Source: Mrakia gelida (lineage: Eukaryota; Basidiomycota; Tremellomycetes; Cystofilobasidiales; Mrakiaceae). Taken from it: a DNA stretch of 64,000 nucleotides. Positions 13,291 to 26,163 of this stretch are shown here, one piece after another. The translations under genes were made by a program, and so were the position numbers. Within the stretch, counting starts at the first letter, position 1. Each line of letters starts with the position of its first letter. The DNA is taken from positions 1-64,000 of the forward strand of contig BRON01000011.1 in the NCBI GenBank assembly GCA_024345305.1, read 5' to 3'. The notes under the pieces were generated by a model. The model was not told the DNA's origin and did no database searches. It worked only from the letters and a program-made list of their open reading frames with translations.

Positions 13291-14920
13291 GAAGGTCAAT
13301 CGAAAGTCAGAACAGAACCAAGTGGAGGGTGGATAGTATGAGAAGATTGAGGTATGCGAGGGCAACTTACGGTACTGAAGAAAGAACCTGAGAGTGCAAG
13401 GGGAAGGAGGGAGAGCGAGCGAGGTAGAGGGAAGAACGATGGTCAGCTCGAGCTCGCAACTCCTCCTTCCTTCTCCTTCCTTCTGCAAAGGCAGGTGACA
13501 CCTCATCCCACCTCCCCTACCTCCAACTGAAAGCGAAAGACTCACTTGAGTCCACGAGAAAGTCTCTCGAGAGCTCGTTCAGCGAGGGTTCCAAAGGGGA
13601 AGGAGGTTTGGCTGAGGTCGCTTTCGAAGGAAGCTGAAGAGGGTTGTAGAATTGGATCGGATCCGTTGGATGGCTAGGAGTAGAGGAGGAGTGGAGGAGA
13701 AGTTCCTGGTGGGAGAAAAGTGGAGGAAAGGGGTCAGCATCGAGCTCGCTCATGAAGGAGGGAAGGGAAGGAGGAGCGGAAGACCGAGTCATAAGCGAGC
13801 GAGCGAGCGACGAGCTCCTCCCTTCTTCCTTCAAACGAGAGACCTTCCCAGCATGCATCCACCTTCTCAGTGGGTTCTATTCACCCCAAAGGATACTCTC
13901 CCAACATGGAAGCTCGAGAGAAAGGACTTTCCTTCCTTTGCGAGAGGAGGAGGAGTTGAGGAAAGGGAAGCGATGAGGAAGCGATAAGGCGAGGGAGCTC
14001 ACCAAGGCTGCCGTTCAAGCACTGCTCCAGTGGGCCCTTGGGAGGGATGCTACTCCCTCGTAGGAGCTGACAAGTTGTTGGTAGAGGAAGTGCGAAATGG
14101 AAAGGAAGTGGTCAAGGGAAGAGGTCGATGTGGTTGGGGGAGAGAGCAGCTCCGCAACTTCTCGTCGAAGACACGCGGTTGACTCGGACCTCGTCCCCTT
14201 CGGTCCACGGCTTTGTAGATCCATCGATGTATGAAACCACCCTCCCATCGCCCAGGTCAATCCTATAGTACCAAAGAGGCAGGAGGCCCGAGAAGAGTCC
14301 AGCTGCTGTTGTAGGAGGTAAGCGAGGGAGGAGGGGGAGGGGGGAGGAGATGGGGGTTGAGCTTGAACGAACGAGAGGGCCCTTCCATCGACAGGTTCGC
14401 TGCCGCTGCGCAACGACTCTAGCAGTAAATCGAAATCTGAAAACATATTAGTCAGAGGCCGGATATAAAGAACACGTTCCTCCTTCGAGCGAGCAAATTT
14501 TCTTACCACGAGGCTCAGACTCGCATAGGAAAAAGGAGGAGGAGCTGGGAGGTGAGCTTGAGCTTATACCTTTCAACCTCGAGACGTCGGCAAATCTTCA
14601 CTCTAGAGCTAAGCCCTCTTTAGGGGACATACTAGAGCTATGTACCAACGACTCCAGCTCTTTACAATCCGCGGTTTCGGCCTTGAGTATACAGAGAAGC
14701 TGAAAGAGAGAGGATGGAGCTCCTCCGAAAAGAACTCGCGGAAGTCAGCTCGAGCTCACCCTCTCCTTCGTTTTGAGGTACCTCTCGGGAGAATCGCTGT
14801 CGACGATGCAGATTTTGTTCTAGAGAGCTGTGCTTCTGATACATTGTGCTTCATGGGTAGATCTCGCTGGTCGTGTTTTTCGTTTGCGATTCGGTGGAAG
14901 GAGGAAGGAGAACAAAGCGA

Positions 14921-15037
14921 CGCAAAGTCCGGGTAGTCCAAAAAGGGCTGTTGGAACGGTCGGACTACCCGGATCCGGGTAGTGGACTCCACGGAAACGA
15001 CCGTTCCAACGCGTTGGAACGGCACGCATACCGTTAG
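14921..15037. repeat. Terminal palindrome block of copy 2 (chimeric arms)
   Basis: The variable arm unit is CCGGGTAGTCC, in the order plus (14930), minus, plus around a central GGATCC. The fourth arm (about 14984-14994) reads GGACTCCACGG instead, which is the arm type of copy 4. It is followed by the constant palindrome built on CCGTTCCAACG (15001-15022), an 11-nt spacer and TTAG at 15034-15037. Confidence 0.85.
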
Positions 15038-17070
15038 GGCAAAGAGGATGAGCGAGCTTGAATCCCTGCTGTATCGTTTGAGGGTCGAATCCGCGAGCCG
15101 CGGCTTGAAGATCCTCGTCGGTCCCTTCCCTCCTCGCTCTTCCTCGACCATGTCCTCCGAGATCTGCACCGACCCGTCCCCCATCCCGATCTTCCTCGCC
15201 ACAGCAAACTCGCTCGGATTCGTCCCGTACTTCCGAACTCCTAAGGCGAGATCCTGAACGTGGACCCAGACGTTTCGCAGAGGGTCGCGGTCTTCGATTC
15301 GAGTCTTGTCCGAGGATCGGTAGTTGTGGGCGGGGGAGATGGCTGAGCGAAGGATGGCGAGAGGGTAGGGTTGGATGAAGGAGCCGTAGCCGAGAGGGTT
15401 CTGGTAGACTGGTTGGTGGTAGAGGGAATTGTCGAGCTTGTCGCTGGGGGTGGGAAGGGAGGAGAGTATCTCGTCCTGCTGCTTGAGAAGGAAGGCTGCT
15501 GATGCCGAGAGGGGATCCGATCGTGGGACCTTGGGAGGGGGAGGAGGAACAAAGTTGGTGGAGTCGTGGGAGGGAGGAGGAACGGCGAAGGCGGGGGAGT
15601 GAGCGTCGGGGAAGAGCCGTTGGAAGTAGGCGGGAGTGGGAGCGAGGTTCGTTCCTCCGTGCCTCTTGTGACGGTGGCTTCGGAGGGAGTCGCCATTCTT
15701 GTAGACAGCTCCACAGCTCCCACACCCTATTCCTGACCTCACAGCGAGTCCCTCGACCATAGGGAAGGTCGAGCCTGAACTCGTCGAGAGGAGGAGGCCG
15801 ATCGTGTCTTGGTTGTTGGCGAGGGAAGCGTAGTCGGAGGTGTCGAGAGAGGAAGAGAGGTTGAGGAGGTGGGTGGCATCTCGGGTGAGAGTCTTCCGCT
15901 GGGAGGAGGAGAGGGACGGAGTGTAGAGTGAAAGATGGTGTCCGATGCGAGAGGGACGAACACCTCCTCCGTGGGAGTCCTCGTGGGTTGAGATGACGAG
16001 GCCGATGCGAGTGTTAACAGCAAGAGAGGCGATATTGAGAGCAGGAGTGGCTGAGAGGAGGAAGAGGAGAAAGGTCAGCGTCAGGAAGGAAGGGGGAGAG
16101 CAAGGAGGAGGGAGGAGAAGAAGAACGAACTGGCGAGATGAGGTAGCTTCCAGAACGCGTCTCGAACGAAAGATCCTCCGATCGTGAGTCCCCTGAGGCT
16201 GTTGTTCCCAGCCCCGTCGTCTCTACGAACCGATGCTGTTGAGCCTGATGGAGGGAAGAAGGGTTTGAGGATCAGCACGAGTCCATACTCTCGAGCGAGA
16301 GAGCAAACGAGAGTGACGGAACAGGACGCGAGAGACTCACCATCATCCGAAGAGACCTCGCCCTCAACTCCATCCATCCCGCATGCAGCACCAACCCCTC
16401 CACCTTCTGGAAGGTTCCCATCCTCCCCACCACCAACCTCTCTCCCATCAGCAACCTTGCGGTCCTTCCCCTTCCTCGTCCCACTCAAGCTCAACCCACT
16501 CGCACTCCCTCCAACTCCCTGGCCACCACCTCGCTCGGTCTCTTCCTCTCCCTCCCCCTTGTCCATCCCAGAACCAAACCCTTCCCCATCCCCTAGGTGA
16601 GCAGGGTGAGCAGGCACCTCCTCCTCCAGCGGATCCTGTGTTGGCGGAGGGGGAGTGTCGGGTTGGGGAGAGGGAGATGGAGAGTGGACGAGAGGAGAAG
16701 GGAAGAGCGGATGCAGAGGTTCAGCCACCGTGCAGGTCTTCCAGTGCTCGTGGAGAGCAGAGGGAGTTGGAGAGAGGTGAGGTTGATCATGAGGGCGAGG
16801 GCAGGGGAAGGATCCGTTGCTGCCTCGAGGAACTGAGAGGAGAGAGGGGAAGGAACGAGAGGGAGGGAGCAATGGGTTGAGTGTCGAGCTTGAACGAAGC
16901 AAACACAAGCACGGTGAAGATAGATGCAAGCGCACCTTTGAGACCTCCAGAAAGACGAACTTGAACCTGGTGAACATCCTTCACATGCTGAGTGAGTTTG
17001 GCGAGGGTGGAGAAGGGTGAGAGGTCCCGGCAGAGCGCTCTCGAGCAAGAGAAGCTCATCTGCTCGAGCA
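15038..17070 (-). pseudogene. OrsD-like gene fragment, copy 3 (no helicase)
   Basis: Keeps the N-terminal finger exon (near 17060-16940, MSFSCSRALCRDLSPF), the acidic/proline linker exons and the OrsD-like exon (about 15038-16050) with CGSCGAVYKNGDSLRSH. The reading frame then runs across the junction at 15037/15038 into the palindromes of copy 2 and ends there. The middle region, helicase and Cys-rich C-terminus are absent, so a helicase cannot be made. A short OrsD-only protein with a junction-derived tail is possible but unproven. Confidence 0.75.
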
Positions 17071-18731
17071 CGAAGGGGAGAAGGCCAATCGAGAGTCAGA
17101 ACAGAACCAAGTGGTGGGTGGACGGTATGGGAGGATGGGTGCATGTAAGAGGAACATACAGTATCAAAGAAAGAACCTGAGAGTGGAAGGGGAAGGAGGA
17201 AGAGCGAGCCAGGTGAAGGAAGGAACGATGGTCAGCTCGAGCTCGCAACTCCTCCTTCCTTCTCCTTCGTTCCTCCTTCCCTCTCCCTTCCCTCCCCTTC
17301 CAAAGGCAGATCACACCTCATCCGACCTTTCCGTACCCCCACCTCCATAGCAGAAAGCGAAAGACTCACCCGAATCCTACGAGAAGGTCTCTCGAGCGCT
17401 CGTTCAGCGAGGGTTCCAAAGGGGAAGGAGGTTTGGCTGAGGTCGCTCTCGAAGGAAGCTCAAGAGGGTTCTGGCAGTAGATCAGGTCTGTTGGATGGGT
17501 AGCAGTAGAGGAGGAGTGATGAAGAAGTTCCTGGTAGAGAGGGAAGGGGAGGAAAGAGGGTCAGCATCGAGTTTGCCCGTGGAGGAGGGAAAGGAAGGAG
17601 GAGGGGAAGACCGAGTCATGAGCGAGGGAGCCTGCTCCTCCTTCCTTCCAACGAGAGACCTTCCCAGCATACATCCACGTTCTCAGTGGGTTCTATACAC
17701 CCCAAAGACTTCTCTCCCAACATAGAAGCTCAAGAGAAAGGACTTCCCTTCCATTGCGAGAGGAGGAGGGGTTGAGGAAAGGGAAGCGATAAGGGAGCGA
17801 TAAGGCGAGGGAGCTCACCAAGTCTGCCGTTCAAGCACTGCTCCAGTGGGTCCTTGGGAGGGAGGCTGGTGATCCCTCGTAGGATCTGACAAGTTGTTGG
17901 TAGAGGAAGTGGGAAATGGAAAAAGGTGTCAAGGGAAGAGGTCGATGTGGTTGGGAGAGAGAGCAGCTCCGCGACTTCTCGTCGAAGACACGGGATGGAC
18001 TCGGAGCTCGTCCCCCTGGGTCCACGGCTTTGTAGATCCACCGATTTATGAAACCACCCTCCCATCGCCCAGGTCGATTCTAGAGTACCAAAGAGGCAGG
18101 AGGTCCAGGAAGAGTCCAGCTGCTGTTGTAGGAGGTAAGCGAGGGAGGAAGGAGAGAGGGGAGGAGGTTGATGCTGAGCTTGAACGAACGAGGTCTTTCC
18201 ATCGACAGGTTTGCTGCCACTGCGCCAGCGTTCTCGCAGTGAATCGGAATCTGAGAAAAGCCTAGTCAGGAAACTAGGTATAGAGAGCACGCTCCCTCTT
18301 CGAGCGAGCAACTTTTCTTACCACGAGGCTCAGACTCGCATAGGAGAAAGGAAGAGGAGCTGGGAGGTGAGCTTGAGCTCATACCTTTCAACCTCGAGAC
18401 GTCGGCAAATCTTCACTCTAGAGCTAAGCCCTCTTTACTGGACATACTAGAGCTATGTACCAACGACTCCAGCTCTTTACAATCCGCGGTTTCGGCCTTG
18501 AGTATACAGAGAAGCTGAAAGAGAGAGGATGGAGCTCCTCCGAAAAGAACTCGCGGAAGTCAGCTCGAGCTCGCCCTCTTCATCGTTTTGAGGTACCTCT
18601 CGGGAGAGTCGCTGTCGACAATGCAGATTTTATCGTATGAATCTGTACTTCTGATACATTGTGCTTCATAGGTAGATCTCTCTGGTCGTTTTTCCCGTTT
18701 GCGATTTGGTGGAGGGAGGAGGGAGAACGAA

Positions 18732-18851
18732 GCGACGCAAAGTCCGTCAAGTCCGTCAAGGCTGCTGGAACGGTCGGACTTGACGGATCCGTCAAGTCGA
18801 CTTGACGGATTCGACCGTTCCTGCTAGCAGGAACGGCACGCATACCGTTAG
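18732..18851. repeat. Terminal palindrome block of copy 3
   Basis: The variable arm unit GTCCGTCAAGTC appears in the order plus, plus, minus, plus, minus (18742-18809), giving two overlapping perfect palindromes. The second palindrome uses CCGTTCCTGC and its complement (about 18815-18836), unlike the CCGTTCCAAC of copies 1, 2 and 4. The 11-nt spacer and TTAG are conserved. Confidence 0.85.
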
Positions 18852-20890
18852 GGATGGGGATGGGGTTTCGGTAGACCGTTGGCGTGACCCTGAGGGCAAA
18901 GAGGATGAGCGAGCTTGAATCCCTGCTGTATCGTTTGAGGGTCGAATCCGCGAGCCGCGGCTTGAAGATCCTCGTCGGTCCCTTCCCTCCTCGCTCTTCC
19001 TCGACCATGTCCTCCGAGATCTGCACCGACCCGTCCCCCATCCCGATCTTCCTCGCCACAGCAAACTCGCTCGGATTCGTCCCGTACTTCCGAACTCCTA
19101 AGGCGAGATCCTGAACGTGGACCCAGACGTTTCGCAGAGGGTCGCGGTCTTCGATTCGAGTCTTGTCCGAGGATCGGTAGTTGTGGGCGGGGGAGATGGC
19201 TGAGCGGAGGACGGCGAGAGGGTAGGGTCGGATGAAGGAGCCGTAGCCGAGAGGGTTCTGGTAGACTGGCTGTTGGTAGAGGGAATCGTCGAGCTTGTCG
19301 CTGGGGATGGGAAGGGAGGAGAGTATCTCGTTCTGCTGCTTGAGAAGGAAGGCTGCTGATGCCGAGAGGGGATCCGATCGTGGGACCTTGGGAGGGGGAG
19401 GAGGAACAAAGTTGGTGGAGTCGTGGGAGGGAGGAGGAACGGCGAAGGCGGGGAGGTGAGCGTCGGGGAAGAGCCGTTGGAAGTAGGCGGGAGTGGGAGC
19501 GAGGTTTGTTCCTCCGTGCCTCTTGTGACGGTGGCTTCGGAGGGAGTCGCCATCCTTGTAGACAGCTCCACAGCTCCCACACCCTATTCCTGACCTCACA
19601 GCGAGTCCCTCGACCATAGGGAAGGTCGAGCCTGAACTCGTCGAGAGGAGGAGGCCGATCGCGTCTTGGTTGTTGGCGAGGGAAGCGTAGTCGGAGGTGT
19701 CGAGAGAGGAAGAGAGGTTGAGGAGGTGGGTGGCATCTCGGGTGAGAGTCTTCCGCTGGGAGGAGGAGAGGGACGGAGTGTGGAGTGAAAGATGGTGTCC
19801 GATGCGAGAGGGACGAACACCTCCTCCGTGGGAGTCCTCGTGGGTTGAGATGACGAGGCCGATGCGAGTGTTGACAGCGAGAGAGGCGATATTGAGAGCG
19901 GGAGTGGCTGAAAGGAGGAAGAGGAGAAAGGTCAGCGTCAGGAAGGAAAGGAGAGAGCAAGGATGAGGGAGGGGAAGAAGAACGAACTGGCGAGATGAGG
20001 TCCCTTCCAGAACGCGTCTCGAACGAAAGATCCTCCGATCGTGAGTCCCCTGAGGCTGTTGTTCCCAGCCCCGTCGTCTCTACGAACCGATGCTATTGAG
20101 CCTGATGGAGGATCAGCACGAGTCCATACTCTCGAGCGAGAGAGCAAACGAGAGTGACGGAACAGAACGCGAGAAACTCACCATTGTCCGAAGAGACCTC
20201 GCCCTCAACTCCATCCATCCCACATGCAGCACCAACCCCTCCACCTTCCGAAAGGTTCCCATCCTCCCCACCAACAGCCTCACTCTCAACAACAACCTCG
20301 CGTTCATTCCCCTTCCTCGTCCCACTCAAGCTCGACCCACTCACACTCCCTCCAACTCCCTCGCCACCACCTCGCTCGGTCTCTCCCTCTCCCTCCCCCT
20401 TGTCCATCCCAAAATCATACCCTTCCCCATCCCCTAGGTGAGTGTTGTCCTCCTCCTCCTGCTGATCCTGGGTTGGTGGAGGGGGAGCGTCGGGTTGGGG
20501 AGAGGAAGAGGGAGAGCGAACGAGAGGAGAAGGAAAGAGAGGGTGGAAGGGTTCCGTGATGTCGCAGGTCTTGTAGTGCTTGTGAATCGCGCTGGGAGTA
20601 GGAGAGGAGTGTGGTTTGAAGTGAGGTCGAGGACAGAGGAACTGGCTGTCTAACCCTCGAGGAACTGACGTAGAAGAGGGGAAAGGAGAGGGGAGAAGGA
20701 AGTACGGCCGATGAGCTTCGGTTCGTCCTTCGGGAACGCGAGACAGCAAAAGGGGGGGTGAGCTGACCTCGGATGCCTTCAGCAAGAAGAACTTCAGCTT
20801 GGTGCTGATCCCTAGTGTGTTGGTTGAGTTGAGAGCGAGAGGGGAAGGGTGGGAGGCCATGGCAGACAGCTCTCGGGCAGGAGAAGCTCA
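18852..20890 (-). pseudogene. OrsD-like gene fragment, copy 4 (no helicase)
   Basis: Contains the finger exon near 20888-20790 (MSFSCPRAVCHGLPPF), the linker exons and the OrsD-like exon (about 18852-19910) with CGSCGAVYKDGDSLRSH. The frame continues through the copy 3/copy 4 junction into the copy 3 palindromes. The helicase and C-terminal exons are missing. The linker and finger exons differ from copies 1-3 by many substitutions, which suggests an older or separately evolved subfamily. Confidence 0.75.
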
Positions 20891-22560
20891 TCTGCTCGAG
20901 CCCGAACGAGAGAAGGGAAGTCGAGAGTCAGAACAGAACTCAGTGGCGGGTGGATAGTATGGGAAGATTGGTGTAGGCGAGAGGAACATACGTGATCAAA
21001 GAAAGAATCTGAGAGGGAAGGGGGAAGGAGGGAGAGCGAGTGAGGTGAAGGGAAGAACGATGGTCAGCTCGAGCTCGCAACTCCTCCTTCCTTCTTCGTT
21101 CCCTCTCCCTTCCCTTCCCTTCCAAAGGCAGGTCACACCTCATCCGATCTCCCCCCACCTCCACCTGCATAGCAGAAAGCGAAAGACTCACTTGAATCCT
21201 ACGAGAAGGTCTCTCGAGCGCTCGTTCAGCGAGGGTTCCAAAGGGGAAGGAGGTTTGGCTGAGGTCGCTTTCGAAGGAAGCTCGAGAGGGTTCTGAGAGT
21301 GGATCGGATCCGTTGGATGGATAGGAGTAGAGTAGAAGTGACGGAGAAGTTCCTGGTAGAGAGGGAAGGGGAGGAAAGAGGGTCAGCATCGAGCTCGCTC
21401 GGGGAGGAGGGAAGGGAAGGAGGAGGGGAAGACCGAGTCATGAGCGAGCGAGCGAGCTCCTCCTTCCTTCCTTCCAACGCGAGACCTTCCCAGCATACAT
21501 CCAGGTTCTCAGTGGGTTCTATTAACCCCAAATGATGCTCTCCCAACATAGAAGCTGGAGAGAAAGGACTTCCCTTCCTTTGCGAGAGGAGGAGGGGTTG
21601 AGGAAAGGGAAGCGATAAGGGAGCGATAAGGCGAGGGAGCTCACCAAGTCTGCCGTTCGAGCACTGCTCCAGTGGGTCCTTGGGAAGGAGGCTGGTCCCT
21701 CGTAGGATCTGACAAGTTGTTGGTAAGGGGAAGTGGAAATGGAAAGGAAGGTGTCAAGGGAAGAGGTCGATGTCGATGTGGTTGGGGGAGAGAGAGCAGC
21801 TCCGCGACTCCTCGTCGAAGACACGCGATTGACTCGGAGCTCGTCCCCTTCGAGCTACGGCTTTGTAGACCGATTTATGAAACCACCCTACCATCACCCA
21901 GGTTGATCCTATAGTACCAAAGAGGCAGAAGGTCCAGGAAGAGTGCACTGCTGTTGTAGGAGGTAAGCGAGAGAGGAGGGAGAGAGGGGAGGAGGTTGAT
22001 GGTGAGCTTGAACGAACAAGAAGGCCCTTCCATCGACAGGTTCGCTGCCGCTGCGCAACGACTCTAGCAGTAACTCGAAATCTGAAAACATATTAGTCAG
22101 GAAGCCGGATATAAAGAACACGTTCCTCCTTCGAGCGAGCAAATTTTCTTACCACGAGGCTCAGACTCGCATAGGAGAAAGGAGGAGGAGCTGGGAGGTG
22201 AGCTTGAGCTCATACCTTTCAACCTCGAGACGTCGGCAAATCTTCACTCTAAAGCTAAGCCCTTTTTACGGGACATACTAGAGCTATGTACCAACGACTT
22301 CAGCCCTTTACAACCCGCGGTTTCGGCCTTGAGTATACAGAGAAGCTGAAAGAGAGAGGATAGAGCTCCTCCGAAAAGAACTCGCGGAAGTCAGCTCGAG
22401 CTCACCCTCTTCATCGTTTTGAGGTACCTCTCGGGAGAATCGCTGTCGGCGATGCAGATTCTATCATAAAGAGCTGTGCTTCTGATACATTGGGCTTCAT
22501 GGGTAGATCCTGCTGGTCGTCTTTCCCGCTTGCGATTCGGTCCGGAGGGGAGGGAGATCG

Positions 22561-22682
22561 AAGCGACGCAAAGTCCGTGGAGTCCGTGGAGTCTGTTGGA
22601 ACGCTTGGACTCCACGGATCCGTGGAGTCGACTCCACGGAAACGACCGTTCCAACGCGTTGGAACGGGTCGCATACCGTTAG
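22561..22682. repeat. Terminal palindrome block of copy 4
   Basis: The variable arm unit GTCCGTGGAGTC appears in the order plus, plus, minus, plus, minus (22573-22640). This forms overlapping palindromes centred on GGATCC and GTCGAC. It is followed by the CCGTTCCAACG palindrome (about 22647-22668), an 11-nt spacer and TTAG at 22679-22682. Confidence 0.85.
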
Positions 22683-24505
22683 AGATCCTGAACGTGGACC
22701 CAGACGTTTCGCAGAGGGTCGCGGTCTTCGATTCGAGTCTTGTCCGAGGATCGGTAGTTGTGAGCGGGGGAGATGGCTGAGCGAAGGATGGCGAGAGGGT
22801 AGGGTTGGATGAAGGAGCCGTAGCCGAGAGGGTTCTGGTAGACTGGTTGGTGGTAGAGGGAATTGTCGAGCTTGTCGCTGGGGGTGGGAAGGGAGGAGAG
22901 TATCTCGTCCTGCTGCTTGAGAAGGAAGGCTGCTGATGCCGAGAGGGGATCCGATCGTGGGACCTTGGGAGGGGGAGGAGGAACAAAGTTGGTGGAGTCG
23001 TGGGAGGGAGGAGGAACGGCGAAGGCGGGGGAGTGAGCGTCGGGGAAGAGCCGTTGGAAGTAGGCGGGAGTGGGAGCGAGGTTCGTTCCTCCGTGCCTCT
23101 TGTGACGGTGGCTTCGGAGGGAGTCGCCATTCTTGTAGACAGCTCCACAGCTCCCACACCCTATTCCTGACCTCACAGCGAGTCCCTCGACCATAGGGAA
23201 GGTCGAGCCTGAACTCGTCGAGAGGAGGAGGCCGATCGCGTCTTGGTTGTTGGCGAGGGAAGCGTAGTCGGAGGTGTCGAGAGAGGAAGAGAGGTTGAGG
23301 AGGTGGGTGGCATCTCGGGTGAGAGTCTTCCGCTGGGAGGAGGAGAGGGACGGAGTGTGGAGTGAAAGATGGTGTCCGATGCGAGAGGGACGAACACCTC
23401 CTCCGTGGGAGTCCTCGTGGGTTGAGATGACGAGGCCGATGCGAGTGTTGACAGCGAGAGAGGCGATATTGAGAGCGGGAGTGGCTGAAAGGAGGAAGAG
23501 GAGAAAGGTCAGCGTCAGGAAGGAAAGGAGAGAGCAAGGATGAGGGAGGGGAAGAAGAACGAACTGGCGAGATGAGGTCCCTTCCAGAACGCGTCTCGAA
23601 CGAAAGATCCTCCGATCGTGAGTCCCCTGAGGCTGTTGTTCCCAGCCCCGTCGTCTCTACGAACCGATGCTGTTGAGCCTGATGGAGGGAAGAAGGGTTT
23701 GAGGATCAGCACGAGTCCATACTCTCGAGCGAGAGAGCAAACGAGAGTGACGGAACAGGACGCGAGAGACTCACCATCATCCGAAGAGACCTCGCCCTCA
23801 ACTCCATCCATCCCGCATGCAGCACCAACCCCTCCACCTTCTGGAAGGTTCCCATCCTCCCCACCACCAACCTCTCTCCCATCAGCAACCTTGCGGTCCT
23901 TCCCCTTCCTCGTCCCACTCAAGCTCAACCCACTCGCACTCCCTCCAACTCCCTGGCCACCACCTCGCTCGGTCTCTTCCTCTCCCTCCCCCTTGTCCAT
24001 CCCAGAACCAAACCCTTCCCCATCCCCTAGGTGAGCAGGGTGAGCAGGCACCTCCTCCTCCAGCGGATCCTGTGTTGGCGGAGGGGGAGTGTCGGGTTGG
24101 GGAGAGGGAGATGGAGAGTGGACGAGAGGAGAAGGGAAGAGCGGATGCAGAGGTTCAGCCACCGTGCAGGTCTTCCAGTGCTCGTGGAGAGCAGAGGGAG
24201 TTGGAGAGAGGTGAGGTTGATCATGAGGGCGAGGGCAGGGGAAGGATCCGTTGCTGCCTCGAGGAACTGAGAGGAGAGAGGGGAAGGAACGAGAGGGAGG
24301 GAGCAATGGGTTGAGTGTCGAGCTTGAACGAAGCAAACACAAGCACGGTGAAGATAGATGCAAGCGCACCTTTGAGACCTCCAGAAAGACGAACTTGAAC
24401 CTGGTGAACATCCTTCACATGCTGAGTGAGTTTGGCGAGGGTGGAGAAGGGTGAGAGGTCCCGGCAGAGCGCTCTCGAGCAAGAGAAGCTCATCTGCTCG
24501 AGCAC
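22683..24505 (-). pseudogene. OrsD-like gene fragment, copy 5 (no helicase)
   Basis: Keeps the finger exon (near 24495-24375), the linker exons and the beginning of the OrsD-like exon including CGSCGAVYKNGDSLRSH. It is cut about 210 nt earlier in the coding sense than copy 3. The frame reads through into the copy 4 palindromes. The helicase is absent. Confidence 0.75.
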
Positions 24506-26163
24506 GAAGGGGAGAAGGCCAATCGAGAGTCAGAACAGAACCAAGTGGTGGGTGGACGGTATGGGAGGATGGGTGCATGTAAGAGGAACATACAGTATCA
24601 AAGAAAGAACCTGAGAGTGGAAGGGGAAGGAGGAAGAGCGAGCCAGGTGAAGGAAGGAACGATGGTCAGCTCGAGCTCGCAACTCCTCCTTCCTTCTCCT
24701 TCGTTCCTCCTTCCCTCTCCCTTCCCTCCCCTTCCAAAGGCAGATCACACCTCATCCGACCTTTCCGTACCCCCACCTCCATAGCAGAAAGCGAAAGACT
24801 CACCCGAATCCTACGAGAAGGTCTCTCGAGCGCTCGTTCAGCGAGGGTTCCAAAGGGGAAGGAGGTTTGGCTGAGGTCGCTCTCGAAGGAAGCTCAAGAG
24901 GGTTCTGGCAGTAGATCAGGTCTGTTGGATGGGTAGCAGTAGAGGAGGAGTGATGAAGAAGTTCCTGGTAGAGAGGGAAGGGGAGGAAAGAGGGTCAGCA
25001 TCGAGTTTGCCCGTGGAGGAGGGAAAGGAAGGAGGAGGGGAAGACCGAGTCATGAGCGAGGGAGCCTGCTCCTCCTTCCTTCCAACGAGAGACCTTCCCA
25101 GCATACATCCACGTTCTCAGTGGGTTCTATACACCCCAAAGACTTCTCTCCCAACATAGAAGCTCAAGAGAAAGGACTTCCCTTCCATTGCGAGAGGAGG
25201 AGGGGTTGAGGAAAGGGAAGCGATAAGGGAGCGATAAGGCGAGGGAGCTCACCAAGTCTGCCGTTCAAGCACTGCTCCAGTGGGTCCTTGGGAGGGAGGC
25301 TGGTGATCCCTCGTAGGATCTGACAAGTTGTTGGTAGAGGAAGTGGGAAATGGAAAAAGGTGTCAAGGGAAGAGGTCGATGTGGTTGGGAGAGAGAGCAG
25401 CTCCGCGACTTCTCGTCGAAGACACGGGATGGACTCGGAGCTCGTCCCCCTGGGTCCACGGCTTTGTAGATCCACCGATTTATGAAACCACCCTCCCATC
25501 GCCCAGGTCGATTCTAGAGTACCAAAGAGGCAGGAGGTCCAGGAAGAGTCCAGCTGCTGTTGTAGGAGGTAAGCGAGGGAGGAAGGAGAGAGGGGAGGAG
25601 GTTGATGCTGAGCTTGAACGAACGAGGTCTTTCCATCGACAGGTTTGCTGCCACTGCGCCAGCGTTCTCGCAGTGAATCGGAATCTGAGAAAAGCCTAGT
25701 CAGGAAACTAGGTATAGAGAGCACGCTCCCTCTTCGAGCGAGCAACTTTTCTTACCACGAGGCTCAGACTCGCATAGGAGAAAGGAAGAGGAGCTGGGAG
25801 GTGAGCTTGAGCTCATACCTTTCAACCTCGAGACGTCGGCAAATCTTCACTCTAGAGCTAAGCCCTCTTTACTGGACATACTAGAGCTATGTACCAACGA
25901 CTCCAGCTCTTTACAATCCGCGGTTTCGGCCTTGAGTATACAGAGAAGCTGAAAGAGAGAGGATGGAGCTCCTCCGAAAAGAACTCGCGGAAGTCAGCTC
26001 GAGCTCGCCCTCTTCATCGTTTTGAGGTACCTCTCGGGAGAGTCGCTGTCGACAATGCAGATTTTATCGTATGAATCTGTACTTCTGATACATTGTGCTT
26101 CATAGGTAGATCTCTCTGGTCGTTTTTCCCGTTTGCGATTTGGTGGAGGGAGGAGGGAGAACG

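Larger units (their letters stand above)
6736..15037 (-). mobile_element. Repeat element copy 2, the most complete (about 8.3 kb)
   Basis: This is bounded on the left by the TTAG end of copy 1 and on the right by its own palindrome block and TTAG at 15034-15037. It is the only copy that contains the C-terminal exons of the encoded gene; the stop codon at 6750-6752 lies only 14 nt from the left boundary. No target-site duplication or long terminal repeat is seen. No reverse transcriptase, Rep/HUH, transposase or tyrosine recombinase motif was recognised. The plus strand is strongly purine-rich throughout. It could be a subtelomeric Y'-like unit, an unusual rolling-circle element, or another unclassified element. 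Confidence 0.8.
15038..18851 (-). mobile_element. Repeat element copy 3, truncated (3.8 kb)
   Basis: The left end starts abruptly inside the middle conserved exon, at the point equivalent to about 11273 of copy 2. The right end is the intact palindrome block and TTAG at 18848-18851. The 5' (right) part, about 16100-18851, is almost identical to copy 5 (offset 7434) but clearly diverged from copies 1, 2, 4 and 6. Confidence 0.85.
18852..22682 (-). mobile_element. Repeat element copy 4, truncated (3.8 kb)
   Basis: The left end begins at a point equivalent to about 11231 of copy 2, only about 40 nt from the truncation point of copy 3. The right end is the palindrome block with TTAG at 22679-22682. 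Most of the 5' half (about 19600-22200) matches copy 6 (29536-32100), apart from small indels. Confidence 0.85.
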
